From Fictibacillus aquaticus (GTDB lineage: Bacteria; Bacillota; Bacilli; Bacillales; Fictibacillaceae), in assembly GCF_002245695.1 (NCBI RefSeq), contig NZ_NOII01000003.1, forward strand, positions 186,001 to 250,000: DNA of 64,000 nt, read 5' to 3'. Both the position numbers and the translations under genes were made by a program. The notes below the pieces were generated by a model. It had not been told where the DNA came from, ran no database searches, and saw only the letters and a program-made list of their open reading frames with translations. This document shows positions 52,907-62,329 of this stretch, piece after piece. The stretch's first letter is position 1. Each line of letters starts with the position of its first letter.

Positions 52907-53346
52907 CTTTTAAAGATGCCAAAATCACGGAAGCCGTTATATTCTGGATAAACCGATTCAAAGAACATCCAAATCGGTGCCATGTCCAGGTGCGTGTGAG
53001 CTTCAAAAAAAGCTTTGTCGCCGAATCGTATTGATTTCAGCGCGAGCGGGAGCTCTCTCGTGAAGATTTCAAACCGTTTTTTCGCAATTTCTTTTGAAAC
53101 AGAGGAATCTGCCACGAGCACCTGGCCCGCAAAAACGGGATAAGAAAAATTCGTTTTCCACTCGCCGAGCACTTCGTCGCGCATCGGTCCGATCATGTTC
53201 CATGCGTATTGTGTGCCGATGTTCAAAAATAAATCGCCAGTCTCATCAGAATGAGTAAGGGTATAATGGCGCCCGATGACCGGTTCTTTTTCCGTTGCGG
53301 GCGGTGTGATGACGGTTTTCAGCTTTTGCGGGTTAAACATCACCAT
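52897..53346 (-). CDS. Staygreen-domain protein
   Basis: 149 residues. MFNPQKLKTVITPPATEKEP and RHYTLTHSDETGDLFLNIG are the signature of the bacterial staygreen (SGR) family, related to plant Mg-dechelatase. The bacterium has no chlorophyll, so its role is unknown; bacterial homologues may act on other tetrapyrroles. The ATG at 53346 follows AGGAGGTC. The last ten bases overlap the sacA 3' end on the other strand. Confidence 0.85.
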   Translation of the reverse strand: MVMFNPQKLKTVITPPATEKEPVIGRHYTLTHSDETGDLFLNIGTQYAWNMIGPMRDEVLGEWKTNFSYPVFAGQVLVADSSVSKEIAKKRFEIFTRELPLALKSIRFGDKAFFEAHTHLDMAPIWMFFESVYPEYNGFRDFGIFKSYA

Positions 53347-53392
53347 ATAAAGACCTCCTGAACGTTTGTGAGGTGCGAAAAAACAAATCGTT

Positions 53393-53422
53393 TTGACTAA
53401 CACTTTTGTTTTTTGGTAATAT
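53393..53422 (+). promoter_or_regulatory. Promoter of the glyS T-box operon
   Basis: TTGACT and TAATAT with an 18 bp spacer, upstream of the T-box leader and divergent from the staygreen gene. Confidence 0.6.
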
Positions 53423-53449
53423 TACTATATTAATTACAACAGCATACGC

Positions 53450-53664
53450 GACTATGAAGGATAATAGTAGCTGTCGAATCTTTTGCAAAGCGAGCCAGGG
53501 GCGGTGGAAGCCTGGTGAAAAGGCGCAGTGAAACGGAGATCTGGAGTTGCCTGTTCATGAAAAGAGGATGCGCTATAAATTTTTTGCGCGTCAACTAGGG
53601 TGGAACCGCGGGAGAATTTAACTCTCGTCCCTGGGCTAAAACTAGCCCGGAGACGGGAGTTTTT
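53450..53664 (+). ncRNA. T-box leader of glyS
   Basis: The T-box sequence AGGGTGGAACCGCG is at 53597-53610, followed by a terminator stem (ACTCTCGTCC with GGAGACGGGAGT, tail TTTTT). The upstream ~140 bp contain stem I-like structure. Uncharged tRNAGly should stabilise the antiterminator and permit glyS expression. I did not resolve the specifier codon. Confidence 0.93.
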
Positions 53665-53698
53665 ATATTTTTACAAACCATTAATAGGAGTGATTTTG

Positions 53699-55081
53699 AT
53701 GTCAAAGAACATGGAAACTATCACGAACCATGCGAAGCACAGAGGCTTTGTGTTCCCGGGTTCTGAAATTTACGGCGGTCTTGCTAACACGTGGGATTAC
53801 GGCCCGCTAGGCGTTGAGCTGAAGAACAACGTGAAAAAAGCATGGTGGAAGAAATTCGTTCAAGAATCTCCATACAACGTCGGTCTTGATGCTGCGATTC
53901 TGATGAACCCGCGTACGTGGGAAGCATCCGGCCATATCGGCAACTTCAACGATCCGATGATGGACTGCAAAAACTGTAAAGCGCGCCACCGTGCTGACAA
54001 GCTGATTGAAGATGCCGCTGAAAAAGAAGGCAAGGAAATCATCGTCGACGGCCTTCCGTTCGAAAAGATGGAAGAGCTTGTGAAAGAATACAACATCGCG
54101 TGCCCTGAGTGCGGCAGCCACGACTTTACGAGCATCCGTCAGTTCAACTTGATGTTCAAGACACACCAAGGTGTAACTCAGTCCAGCTCGAACGAAATCT
54201 ACATGCGTCCAGAAACGGCGCAAGGTATTTTCGTTAACTTTAAAAACGTTCAGCGTACAATGCGCAAAAAGCTTCCATTCGGTATCGCACAGATCGGCAA
54301 AAGCTTCCGTAACGAGATCACGCCTGGTAACTTTACATTCCGTACGCGTGAGTTCGAGCAGATGGAGCTTGAGTTCTTCTGCAAGCCTGGCGAAGAGCTG
54401 AAATGGTTCGACCACTGGAAAGAAACAGCTGAAAAATGGCTGAAGTCACTTGGCATGGCAGAAGAGAACCTTCGCCTGCGCGACCATAATGATGATGAGC
54501 TTTCTCACTATTCAAACGCAACAACAGACTTTGAATACAAGTTCCCGTTCGGCTGGGGCGAGCTTTGGGGCATCGCGTCACGTACGGATTATGATCTGAA
54601 GCAGCACATGGAATTCTCAGGCGAGGACTTCAACTATATCGAGCCAGAAACGAACGAGCGCTACGTTCCTTATTGCATCGAGCCATCACTTGGGGCAGAC
54701 CGCGTGACACTTGCGTTCTTGATCGATGCATACGAGGATGAGCAGCTAGAGGACGGCACGAGCCGTACGGTGATGCACCTTCACCCGGCACTTGCTCCAT
54801 ACAAAGCGGCAATTCTTCCATTGTCTAAAAAATTATCTGAAGAAGCGCAGGAAGTTTTCGGAACGCTCGCGAAAGACTTTATGGTCGACTATGACGAGAG
54901 CGGTTCAATCGGCAAGCGTTACCGCCGCCAAGATGAAATCGGTACGCCGTTCTGTATCACATATGACTTCGATTCCAAAGAAGACGGCATGGTAACAGTC
55001 CGCGACCGCGACACGATGGAGCAGACACGCGTGAAAATCAGCGAACTGAAAAGCTTCTTAGAAGAGAAGATGAGCTTCTAA
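53699..55081 (+). CDS. glyS: Glycyl-tRNA synthetase, dimeric class II type
   Basis: A 460-residue class II synthetase of the single-chain alpha-2 type, not the split glyQ/glyS form of Bacillus subtilis. [20 protein letters not shown] opens the catalytic domain, motif 2 is [20 protein letters not shown], and motif 3 is [28 protein letters not shown] and CPECGSHDF form a zinc site in the insertion. The C-terminal ~100 residues are the anticodon-binding domain. The ATG follows TAGGAGTG. T-box controlled. Confidence 0.96.
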   Translation: MSKNMETITNHAKHRGFVFPGSEIYGGLANTWDYGPLGVELKNNVKKAWWKKFVQESPYNVGLDAAILMNPRTWEASGHIGNFNDPMMDCKNCKARHRADKLIEDAAEKEGKEIIVDGLPFEKMEELVKEYNIACPECGSHDFTSIRQFNLMFKTHQGVTQSSSNEIYMRPETAQGIFVNFKNVQRTMRKKLPFGIAQIGKSFRNEITPGNFTFRTREFEQMELEFFCKPGEELKWFDHWKETAEKWLKSLGMAEENLRLRDHNDDELSHYSNATTDFEYKFPFGWGELWGIASRTDYDLKQHMEFSGEDFNYIEPETNERYVPYCIEPSLGADRVTLAFLIDAYEDEQLEDGTSRTVMHLHPALAPYKAAILPLSKKLSEEAQEVFGTLAKDFMVDYDESGSIGKRYRRQDEIGTPFCITYDFDSKEDGMVTVRDRDTMEQTRVKISELKSFLEEKMSF

Positions 55082-55107
55082 ATATATCTTTTAGAATTCG
55101 GAGAAGA

Positions 55108-55235
55108 GTTGATTTCCGTTACAGGCGCACGCTTTCCGCGGGGCGGGAGGTAAGCCCTTTTGTCGCTACGCGCCTTTAAAAGGTCTTACCTTCCCACTCG
55201 TCCCGCAGGAGTCGGCGCCTTACACTCCAATCAAC
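55108..55235 (+). repeat. GTTGAT...ATCAAC dispersed element, copy R3
   Basis: Starts GTTGATTTCCGTTACAGGCG and ends TACACTCCAATCAAC, with GC-rich inner segments (TTTCCGCGGGGCGGGAGGT and ACCTTCCCACTCGTCCCGC) and an inner GTCGCTACGCGCCTTT. It is the reverse complement of R2. The rest of the 340 bp gap to the M24 gene shows nothing else. Confidence 0.9.
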
Positions 55236-55421
55236 TTGATCAAAGAAGTATTCAAGACGATTTTTATCGAGCTAATGAAATTGAATGTAGTTGATAGAAT
55301 TCCTCTTGAGTAGTCGTCATGTTAATCCTTAAGAAATAACTAATACAAACTGATTAAATGAAAACTAAGAAGACCTGGCGCCTGCCAGGTTTCTCTACAT
55401 ATTTTACAAGGGGGAATTCTA

Positions 55422-56522
55422 ATGAGCGAAAGACTCCAGAAATTTACACAATGGGTAAAAGAAGAGAACTATGCGTTCTCGTTCGTGCATACGTCTGCGA
55501 ACGTCCTTTATTTGACAGGCTTTGACTGCCACCCGCATGAGCGTGTGCTCGGCCTAGTTGTCCTGCCAGATGCTGATCCGTTTCTCGTATGTCCGGGGAT
55601 GGAGGTGTCGCAGGCAAGAGATGCTGGCTGGAAGCATGAAATCCTAGGCTACAGCGACTCTCAGAATCCATGGGCGATGATTCAAGAAAAGCTGAACGAG
55701 CGCGGTGTTGCGAAAGCGGAAAAGATCGCTGCAGAAACCGAGACTCTTCCATATGCTCGTGGCGAAAAGCTGCTTGGCATGTACCCTGGCGCGAAGCTTT
55801 CGGCAGCAGAAGAAGCATTGAATGAGCTTCGCCTCGTAAAAGAAGAAAGCGAGCTTGAAATCTTGAAGCGTGCTGCAGCGTTGGCTGATTACGGCGTAGA
55901 AGTCGGTGTTTCGGCGTTAAAAGAAGGCGTCACAGAGATGGACGTGATCGCGAAGATCGAGTACGAGCTCAAGCTAAAAGGTGTCAGCGCGATGTCGTTC
56001 TCCACGATGGTTCTTTTTGGCGAAAAATCCGGAGCACCGCACGGCAATCCAGGTCTGCGCAAGCTGAAGCACGGCGACCTTGTGCTGTTCGACCTTGGCG
56101 TTGTGCTTGATGGCTATTGCTCGGACATTACCCGTACGGTGGCGTTCGGTGACATTGACGAGAAGAGCAAAGAAATCTATGAGACTGTGCTCGCGGCACA
56201 GCTCGCAGCACTCGAAGCGTCTAAGCCGGGCACGCGCATCGGTGATCTTGATTTGACAGCGCGCAAGGTGATCTCGGACGCGGGTTACGGCGAACACTTC
56301 CCGCACCGTATCGGCCACGGACTTGGCATCGACGTGCACGAGTTCCCGTCAATGAGCGATAACAACGACGGGATTCTGAAAGCCGGTATGGTTTACACGA
56401 TCGAGCCAGGCATCTACATCGATGGCCTTGGCGGCGTGCGCATCGAGGATGATGTTGTTGTAACGGCTGATGGGTATGAGACATTGACGAAATATCCGAA
56501 AGAATTGCAGATTATTAAATAA
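55422..56522 (+). CDS. M24 family Xaa-Pro peptidase
   Basis: 366 residues: an N-terminal creatinase-like domain (about 1-135) and a C-terminal pita-bread metallopeptidase domain. Metal ligands D224, D235, H299, E328 and E342 (FDLGV, SDITRT, RIGHGLG, TIEPGIY, RIEDD) are all present. It resembles the Bacillus PapA/PapB (YqhT/YkvY) proline dipeptidases and probably recycles X-Pro peptides in the cytosol. The ATG follows AAGGGGGAA. It ends at a strong terminator. Confidence 0.92.
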   Translation: MSERLQKFTQWVKEENYAFSFVHTSANVLYLTGFDCHPHERVLGLVVLPDADPFLVCPGMEVSQARDAGWKHEILGYSDSQNPWAMIQEKLNERGVAKAEKIAAETETLPYARGEKLLGMYPGAKLSAAEEALNELRLVKEESELEILKRAAALADYGVEVGVSALKEGVTEMDVIAKIEYELKLKGVSAMSFSTMVLFGEKSGAPHGNPGLRKLKHGDLVLFDLGVVLDGYCSDITRTVAFGDIDEKSKEIYETVLAAQLAALEASKPGTRIGDLDLTARKVISDAGYGEHFPHRIGHGLGIDVHEFPSMSDNNDGILKAGMVYTIEPGIYIDGLGGVRIEDDVVVTADGYETLTKYPKELQIIK

Positions 56523-56533
56523 TGAGTTGAGTA

Positions 56534-56578
56534 GAACGGTAAAAGCGAAGCCTCGTGCTTCGTTTTTACCGTTTTTTG
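56534..56578 (+). terminator. Terminator after the M24 peptidase gene
   Basis: AACGGTAAAAGCGAAG pairs with CTTCGTTTTTACCGTT around CCTCGTG, followed by TTTTTG. Confidence 0.9.
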
Positions 56579-56597
56579 TTTTGTTAGAGAGAGTGGA

Positions 56598-56720
56598 CGG
56601 ATGCGGAAAGTGGTTCTCGGGCAAATTTTTAAATTTACGGACAAGAGTAGAAGAATTGCGGCTAAATTATAAAATTCACGGGCAAAAATCCAAGATTTCC
56701 GAGCAAACTGCCAAATTTCA
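56598..56720. repeat. 20-21-bp-period array A8 (core CGGGCAAA)
   Basis: Cores CGGATGC, CGGGCAAAT, CGGACAAG, CGGCTAAAT, CGGGCAAAA and CGAGCAAAC start at 56598, 56618, 56638, 56659, 56679 and 56700, steps 20-20-21-20-21. Spacers are AT-rich. It lies after the M24 terminator and before a GNAT gene. Confidence 0.85.
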
Positions 56721-56807
56721 ATAAAAGGCTTTCAACATAACAGGAAAAAGTGCCTTTCATCTTGAATACATACTCATCCATTTATAGGAAATCAGGGGGA
56801 TGTGCTG

Positions 56808-57659
56808 ATGGAACTGCAACTTTATGAGAGTATTCCGGAGTTTTACGGTGATAATGAGGCGTTTTTGCTGGAGCACGAGGACCGGGCTTGCATCGTTCTT
56901 GGCAACTGCCTTCGCTTTGCTGCTGTTGAGTGGGAGAAGGAGAAGCCTTTTTTGGCTGCGGTAAAAGATAAAGAAGAAACGCTGCTGCTGGCGATGCTCA
57001 TCCCGCCTTATTCGATGCTGATGCTCGAAAAGAATGAAGAAATCTCGGACGAAGCAGCAAAATTGATCGCTGACTATCTTAATAGCATACAATACGCTGT
57101 GCCTAAGGTGATGGCGAGCAAGTCTGCTGGACTGGCGTTTGCTCATCATTGGACAGGCACGTCGCCGGTTTTAAGGAAAAGAGTAACGATGGACCTTAGG
57201 CTGTACACACTGAAAAACGTCAGCCATCCAACTGGACTGGAAGGAACGATGAGGAAAGCGACTGAGCAGGACCTGCCATTTCTGCCAGACTGGATTGTTG
57301 GCATGACAGACGAGACAAATCAGCTGATCAGCCGAAAAGAAGCGGAAAATTATGCGTTGGAACGGATCGGCACAGGCTCGCTTTACATATGGGAAAGCAA
57401 AGGAAAGCCCGTTTCGATGGCAGCCAAAACGAGACCGAACATTAAAGGAGCATCGGTGAACCTCGTTTATACACCAAAAAATCTGCGCGGGAAAGGTTAT
57501 GCCAGCGCGCTCGTCGCAGCGCTGAGCCAGCACTTGCTCGATTCTGGTTTTGAATTCTGCACACTGTTCACCGACCTCGCGAATCCAACATCCAATAAAA
57601 TCTATCAAAACATCGGTTATGCGCCAGTCTGTGATTACATCGAGTACAAGTTTGGCTAA
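56808..57659 (+). CDS. GNAT acetyltransferase with N-terminal domain
   Basis: About 283 residues. The C-terminal GNAT domain (about 140-283) contains VNLVYTPKNLRGKGYASALV, the acetyl-CoA loop, and FCTLFTDLANPTSNKIYQNI, typical of the predicted acetyltransferase group COG3393. The N-terminal half resembles a degenerate second GNAT domain. The ATG at 56808 is seven bases from AGGGGGA. The substrate is unknown. Confidence 0.85.
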   Translation: MELQLYESIPEFYGDNEAFLLEHEDRACIVLGNCLRFAAVEWEKEKPFLAAVKDKEETLLLAMLIPPYSMLMLEKNEEISDEAAKLIADYLNSIQYAVPKVMASKSAGLAFAHHWTGTSPVLRKRVTMDLRLYTLKNVSHPTGLEGTMRKATEQDLPFLPDWIVGMTDETNQLISRKEAENYALERIGTGSLYIWESKGKPVSMAAKTRPNIKGASVNLVYTPKNLRGKGYASALVAALSQHLLDSGFEFCTLFTDLANPTSNKIYQNIGYAPVCDYIEYKFG

Positions 57660-58086
57660 ACGCACTTTAAGCTTTTTTGATAGTAATCTAGGAACGTGCG
57701 GTAGCTTTGATGAAGCGTGTCTGGCATATGATTGAGAGAGAAGTATTGAAGAGATACGGTTTCATCGTTGTCGGTGCGAGCTTTGCCTTTTGTTTCGCCG
57801 GCTATGTATACTGCAGTGACACAGAACATCTCATCACCGTTGGCCACTTTTAAATAGAAGTCAGAGCCAGAGAATACATGAAGCTGCTGAAGCGAAAGAA
57901 GGTGCAGTCCAGTCTCTTCAAGAAGCTTTCGCCCAGCTCCATCAGCCCGCCAGGCAGACCCCAGCCGCCGTCAGACCGCTGCTGCAGGAGTATATCGCCT
58001 TTCTCATCAGTGATGATGGCAACCGCACCAGGAAGGATAAGCGGACGAGAGCCGACAAACTTTCGTAAATCAGCAAAATAGGACAT
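57656..58086 (-). pseudogene. Broken Nudix hydrolase gene
   Basis: The N-terminal part (MSYFADLRKFVGSRPLILPG, then QQRSDGGWGLPGGLMELGES) is a normal Nudix start with AGGAGG before the ATG. After GES the frame continues with unrelated residues and stops at 57850. In the next frame the expected continuation, LLEETGL, then HVFSGSDFYLKVANGDEMF and the rest of the domain, is open to 57656. Roughly 20-25 bases of the Nudix box (the EExxxRE part) are missing, which both removes catalytic residues and shifts the frame. The downstream half is still well preserved, so the loss looks recent. Confidence 0.85.
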
Positions 58087-58211
58087 GAGTGTTCCTCCTG
58101 TTTTTATACAAGTTTAACATGTTCATACAAAAAGTTATTAGGAAACTGCCACATAAAGAAGTAAGATGAAAACAGAGGGAATTTTCCTAATATAGTAAAG
58201 GGGATCTTGGA

Positions 58212-59780
58212 ATGAGCGTAGAGTCAAAACTTGAGAAAATCGTAAAAAAGCTCCGCCAGGATGAGGTGGATGTCAGACATGACGCGATGGTCATGCTGCA
58301 GGATTTAAAAGAAGACGATGTCGAGGCAGCGATCGATAAGCTTGTTTGGGTAGTGAAGGAAGCAGCGAAAGGTTTTCCGACAAGCGGAGAGCCGTGGGAT
58401 GTACCGGAATATCACTTGATGCAGTTTGTCTGCCAATATTACGTGCCGCCAGTGACGGAGGCGATCAGTCAGCATTTTCATTCTTTTCCGCCGATGGTAA
58501 AAGAGATGCTGATTGAATATATGTGCGAATCGCCGGATGACAGGGCAGAGCTGTTTGTGTATCAATGGTACGAAAAGCTGCTGGAGGAAGACACCGCGAT
58601 TTATCCGCTCGGCAGCCTGTACAGTCAGCCGCAGCTTTTAAAGCGTATCGTGACGAACCATATGAATAAAATTGAGCATCCGGAATGGAAGCATTTTATT
58701 TACGCCAGCCTTCTGTTCCTGCTTGATAATGATGCAGTAGACCGATTGTCTCCGGGTCTTATTCATGAGAGGCTTCCGGCTGATTATGAAGAAGCGAAGG
58801 CAAAGTTCAAAGAGTATGAAGAATCGTATTCAACCAAATTTGTATACCGCTTCTGGAAAGGAGATTACTTTGACAGGCGTGCCGAGCTGATCACGTGCAT
58901 GGCTTTGCTCGACTATTACTTTAAGCCAGAGTATGAAGCGATCTTCACAGAGGCTAGCAGTTTCAAAGATCCTGTCGTGCAGGGACGTGCTTTGACTCTT
59001 TGTATGCAAAAAGGCTTCCACTATGACAGCTCTGCACTTGAACACTGTGCTACGCATCTTGAGACGAGCGTGCTCATGTATGAAGAGCTTCTTGAACAAA
59101 GAAAAGACCACCTTTTCCCGGTCAAATCGAAAAAACAGCATTATTTTGCGAGAACCATACTGTTTAAGTTCTTGATGGAACAGGAAGAATATGAGGATTT
59201 CCCGGTCAGCATGACGGTCAAAGAAGAAGTGAACACAGAAAATATTTATGGTCAGCCGGTCCGGTATTATCTGATGGGCTTTACGGGTGAAAATCATGAG
59301 GAATACGCGGCGTGGGTCGGTGCGTTCAGCACGGAAAATAACGATGACTCTTCTGATATGTGGGAAGGGACGTACACAGATTTTGAGCCATTTGCAAAGC
59401 GTACGGTCCCCCAGCACGTTGACCGCTTTTTCAAAGACCGCGAACATGCAATAGCGGAAAGCGAACAGGAAGTTCATTATGAAGACGGCGCGGGCAGCAA
59501 GCGGGTGGCGATCATTGGTACTAGCCTTGTTTATGAGAACGGGAAAACGGAGCATAAAGTGCGCTTGCATGAAGTGCTCAGCATCACGGTTGAGCGCAAG
59601 CGCAGTCTGTTCATGAGCGCTATTCATATCGTCGTGACCGGGAAGGATAACAAAGAACTCTTCTCCTTCCCGGCGAAGCTCGTGGATTATGACGAGTTTG
59701 CCGGTGCGATGCTTACACTGACAAATCATCTGAACGATCCGCCTGTGGTAGAGGAGCTTGTCACAAGTTATGGCGTATAA
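58212..59780 (+). CDS. Large uncharacterised protein with HEAT-like N-terminus
   Basis: 522 residues, soluble, acidic. The first ~300 residues are helical and HEAT-repeat-like (KLRQDEVDVRHDAMVMLQDL at the start). A linker follows, and the last ~80 residues (RVAIIGTSLVYENGKTEHKV onward) read like a beta-rich PH-type domain. I do not recognise a characterised family. The ATG follows AAAGGGGATC. It is a single gene. Confidence 0.75.
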   Translation: MSVESKLEKIVKKLRQDEVDVRHDAMVMLQDLKEDDVEAAIDKLVWVVKEAAKGFPTSGEPWDVPEYHLMQFVCQYYVPPVTEAISQHFHSFPPMVKEMLIEYMCESPDDRAELFVYQWYEKLLEEDTAIYPLGSLYSQPQLLKRIVTNHMNKIEHPEWKHFIYASLLFLLDNDAVDRLSPGLIHERLPADYEEAKAKFKEYEESYSTKFVYRFWKGDYFDRRAELITCMALLDYYFKPEYEAIFTEASSFKDPVVQGRALTLCMQKGFHYDSSALEHCATHLETSVLMYEELLEQRKDHLFPVKSKKQHYFARTILFKFLMEQEEYEDFPVSMTVKEEVNTENIYGQPVRYYLMGFTGENHEEYAAWVGAFSTENNDDSSDMWEGTYTDFEPFAKRTVPQHVDRFFKDREHAIAESEQEVHYEDGAGSKRVAIIGTSLVYENGKTEHKVRLHEVLSITVERKRSLFMSAIHIVVTGKDNKELFSFPAKLVDYDEFAGAMLTLTNHLNDPPVVEELVTSYGV

Positions 59781-59870
59781 AAGTTGAAACGCAGCAGCTG
59801 CCTATTAGAATCTTAGCTGAGGAGAAAGTGAACGATTTGAGAAACCAGATTAAATAAAGGGAAGTAGGTT

Positions 59871-60242
59871 ATGAGTAAATCATTTATTGAACAAGTACAT
59901 TATATTAGAATTCCTGTTAAAGATTTAGAACGGTCTGCATATTGGTATAGAGATGTATTAGGGTTCAAGTTACAGAACATTACTGAGGAACTTGCCATTT
60001 TAAAAGTAAATGAAGGACCTTTCTTACTTATCCTGGTTCCTACTGAAGATGAAACATTTGCACATTTTACAATTGATAATGAACAAGAATTTAGTATTGG
60101 CTTTACAAGTCCAGACTTATCTAAATTTCATCAACACTTAATTGATAATCAAGTTAAGGTCGAGGATATAAAAGAAGATAATGGTCATGCCTTTTTCCAC
60201 TTTTATGACCCAAATGGTAATAAACTTCAAGTACACTGGTAA
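59871..60242 (+). CDS. VOC (glyoxalase-like) family protein
   Basis: 123 residues of the vicinal-oxygen-chelate fold: FIEQVHYIRIPVKDLERSAY, WYRDVLGFKLQ and HFYDPNGNKLQVHW give two beta-alpha-beta-beta-beta halves. A metal-binding His near the N-terminus (QVHYI) is present; the exact reaction is unknown. Codon use is markedly AT-rich compared with neighbours, which hints at recent acquisition. The ATG follows AAGGGAAG. Confidence 0.85.
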   Translation: MSKSFIEQVHYIRIPVKDLERSAYWYRDVLGFKLQNITEELAILKVNEGPFLLILVPTEDETFAHFTIDNEQEFSIGFTSPDLSKFHQHLIDNQVKVEDIKEDNGHAFFHFYDPNGNKLQVHW

Positions 60243-60289
60243 GATCATGATAATTTGCCTTATTTCATTACCGGTGCTTTAACGGAATA

Positions 60290-60328
60290 AAAATGGGAAC
60301 GTCCAAATCAGACGTTCCCAATTTTTTT
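60290..60328 (+). terminator. Terminator after the VOC gene
   Basis: TGGGAACGTC and GACGTTCCCA form a perfect stem followed by ATTTTTTT. Confidence 0.92.
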
Positions 60329-60487
60329 GCTTGATATTTAACAAAGCCTATAAATGCAGCTCTCTACATGGAAGAGACTCGAAGTCCTTATAAATTAGGG
60401 GCATGTCATCATTCAAGTTTTTTGTTTTGTGCGTGCATCGTTTGGCAACAATGCAAATATCGACTTTTTTGCAGAGGAGCCATTCAG

Positions 60488-61459
60488 ATGACAGAGTATG
60501 CCCGTCCGAGGCTTGTTGTAAGCCAGTGTCTTGAATTTGATGCGTGCCGCTATAACGGTGACGTGATACATAATGCCGTTGTGCAGCGGCTCATGGATTT
60601 CGTGGATTTTGTACCCGTTTGTCCTGAGGTAGAGATCGGGCTTGGGACGCCGCGTGAAACGATACGTATCGTCGGCCGTGACAGCAAGCATCGCCTTCTT
60701 CAGCCCGCTACCGGAAATGATGTGACAGATGCGATGAATGATTTTTCAGAGCGTTATCTGGACGGTGTTTCAGACACGGATGGCTTTATTTTAAAAAGCC
60801 GGTCGCCTTCTTGCGGGTTAAAGGAAGTGAAGGTGTACGCTGGAACCGAGAAGGGCCCGGCGATCGGCAACGCGAGCGGGCTTTTTGGCGGAAAGGTGCT
60901 CGAGCGTTTTGGGTTGTATGCTGTTGAAGAAGAAGGACGCCTTAACAATTTTACGATCCGTGACAGGTTTTACACGAAAATGTTCACGCTCGCCGCGTTT
61001 CGGTCGGTGAAGGGGAACGGAGACGGATTAGAGGGGCTGCATGAGTTTCATGAGAGAAACCGATATTTGTTCATGGCTTATAGCAGGCCGACTCTTAAGG
61101 TGCTTGACCGTATATTGAAGGAAAGCGATGACCGCAGTGAGGAACAGGTGATGTCGCTGTATGAGAGAGCGCTGCTGAAGCTGTTCAACCGCGCTGCGCG
61201 ATATGATTCTAACTTGAATGTTTCACGTGTGATCGCCGAGCGGTTTGCGGATCGGATCAGTGAGGGTGAGCGGGCTTTTTTTGATGAGCTCGTTGAAAAA
61301 TACAGAGCTAAAAAAGAACCGTTCTCGAGTATCGTGACGCTGCTGAAATCATGGGCTGTCCGCTTTGAAGATGAAGGGCTGCTCGAGCAAACTTTTTTCG
61401 CGCCTTATCCGGAAAAGCTGATGGAGATCACCGATTCGGGAAAGGGAAGGGATTATTGA
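60488..61459 (+). CDS. DUF523 plus DUF1722 (YbgA-type) protein
   Basis: 323 residues. The N-terminal DUF523 domain has conserved cysteines: SQCLEFDACRYNG, FVPVCPEVEIGLG and KSRSPSCGLK. The C-terminal DUF1722 (YbgA) domain starts near residue 200 (EFHERNRYLFMAYS). Such fusions are common in bacteria; DUF523 cysteines may bind a metal or Fe-S cluster. DUF1722 has been linked to photolyase neighbourhoods in other genomes, but none is here. The ATG at 60488 follows GAGGAG; the frame opens 40 codons earlier. Confidence 0.88.
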   Translation: MTEYARPRLVVSQCLEFDACRYNGDVIHNAVVQRLMDFVDFVPVCPEVEIGLGTPRETIRIVGRDSKHRLLQPATGNDVTDAMNDFSERYLDGVSDTDGFILKSRSPSCGLKEVKVYAGTEKGPAIGNASGLFGGKVLERFGLYAVEEEGRLNNFTIRDRFYTKMFTLAAFRSVKGNGDGLEGLHEFHERNRYLFMAYSRPTLKVLDRILKESDDRSEEQVMSLYERALLKLFNRAARYDSNLNVSRVIAERFADRISEGERAFFDELVEKYRAKKEPFSSIVTLLKSWAVRFEDEGLLEQTFFAPYPEKLMEITDSGKGRDY

Positions 61460-61501
61460 ACGGTGGCCTTGGCCGTATTCGGTGGCAGACTGCAGCTGGC
61501 T

Positions 61502-61668
61502 GCAAATAAATAGGGCTAGCCGCAAGCAAATGGTCTTGCGTGCAAATAAAAAATGCCTCTCGTGAGCCCCGTGCAAACAAAATTTAATATCTGCAAATAA
61601 GAGGACCTTATTTGCAAATAAAAGTCCCGGATTTGCAAATAAAACCTTCAAATTCGCAAATAAAAGGT
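61502..61668. repeat. 20-21-bp-period array A9 (core GCAAATAAA)
   Basis: Cores at 61502, 61522, 61542, 61573, 61593, 61614, 61635 and 61656 (GCAAATAAA, GCAAGCAAA or GCAAACAAA), steps 20-20-31-20-21-21-21. Some spacers (TCCCGGATTT) resemble those of A2. It ends seven bases before a half GGTACC element. Confidence 0.92.
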
Positions 61669-61674
61669 GAGGCA

Positions 61675-61689
61675 GGGTACCGTACCCCC
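61675..61689. repeat. Half GGTACC element after array A9
   Basis: GGGTACCGTACCCCC, the right arm of the palindrome family, without a left arm. Confidence 0.75.
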
Positions 61690-61761
61690 TCATGCTGCCC
61701 CATAAAATGTGTGCTACCCTATAAACAGAGCAACAACGATTACATAATAGGGGATGAGCGC

Positions 61762-62268
61762 ATGTTTTTAGCGAAAGGAGAAGTTCTTTTCCGGCAAGGC
61801 GAGTCCGGACCGCTGTTTGAGCTAAAAAGCGGACTATTGAAGATTGTGAAACTTCACGAAGATGGCAGTGAGGTGCTGCTTAACTTAATTGTTCCAGGGG
61901 AGATCATTCCGCACCACTCATTGATCAGCCCGAAGGAATACAATGGAACGGCACATGCATTAATTGCCTCTGAAGTAGAAGTCTTACCCGCGGAAGAGTG
62001 GTATGGGAAGCTTAAGCAGTCTCCTGAGCAGTATGAGGTGGTCGCGATGCGGCTGCAGGAGAAGCTGCGAATGATGCAGCAGCGAATCGATCAGCTGACA
62101 GCCCTCGCACCTGTTGAAAAGATTCTTAAATTGCAGACGTGGTTTGCTGCTTATTTTCCAGGCGTGGATGTGCAGGATGTACTGAAGCAGGAGGAAATCG
62201 GACAGTTTGTTGGACTGAGGCGTGAAACAGTTAATCGTGCAATGAAGCAGCTAAAGAATATTTTATGA
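61762..62268 (+). CDS. Crp/Fnr family transcriptional regulator (short form)
   Basis: About 168 residues. The effector domain (about 1-95) begins FLAKGEVLFRQGESGPLFEL with a cNMP-binding-like barrel, followed by the dimer helix and a winged HTH (QEEIGQFVGLRRETVNRAMK). It is shorter than typical ~225-residue members. It lacks Fnr cysteines, so a small ligand or redox signal is unknown. The ATG at 61762 follows AGGGGATG; the longer frame upstream is array sequence, not coding. Confidence 0.87.
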   Translation: MFLAKGEVLFRQGESGPLFELKSGLLKIVKLHEDGSEVLLNLIVPGEIIPHHSLISPKEYNGTAHALIASEVEVLPAEEWYGKLKQSPEQYEVVAMRLQEKLRMMQQRIDQLTALAPVEKILKLQTWFAAYFPGVDVQDVLKQEEIGQFVGLRRETVNRAMKQLKNIL

Positions 62269-62329
62269 GTGACAGCGCACCTTTTGTATCACACTAACAC
62301 TGTACGTTAGATGAAAGGGTGCGTTTTTT

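Noticed and set aside
58830-59729. A 299-residue open frame on the minus strand.
   Set aside because: Entirely antisense to the 522-residue protein gene, no start signal, composition typical of a shadow frame.
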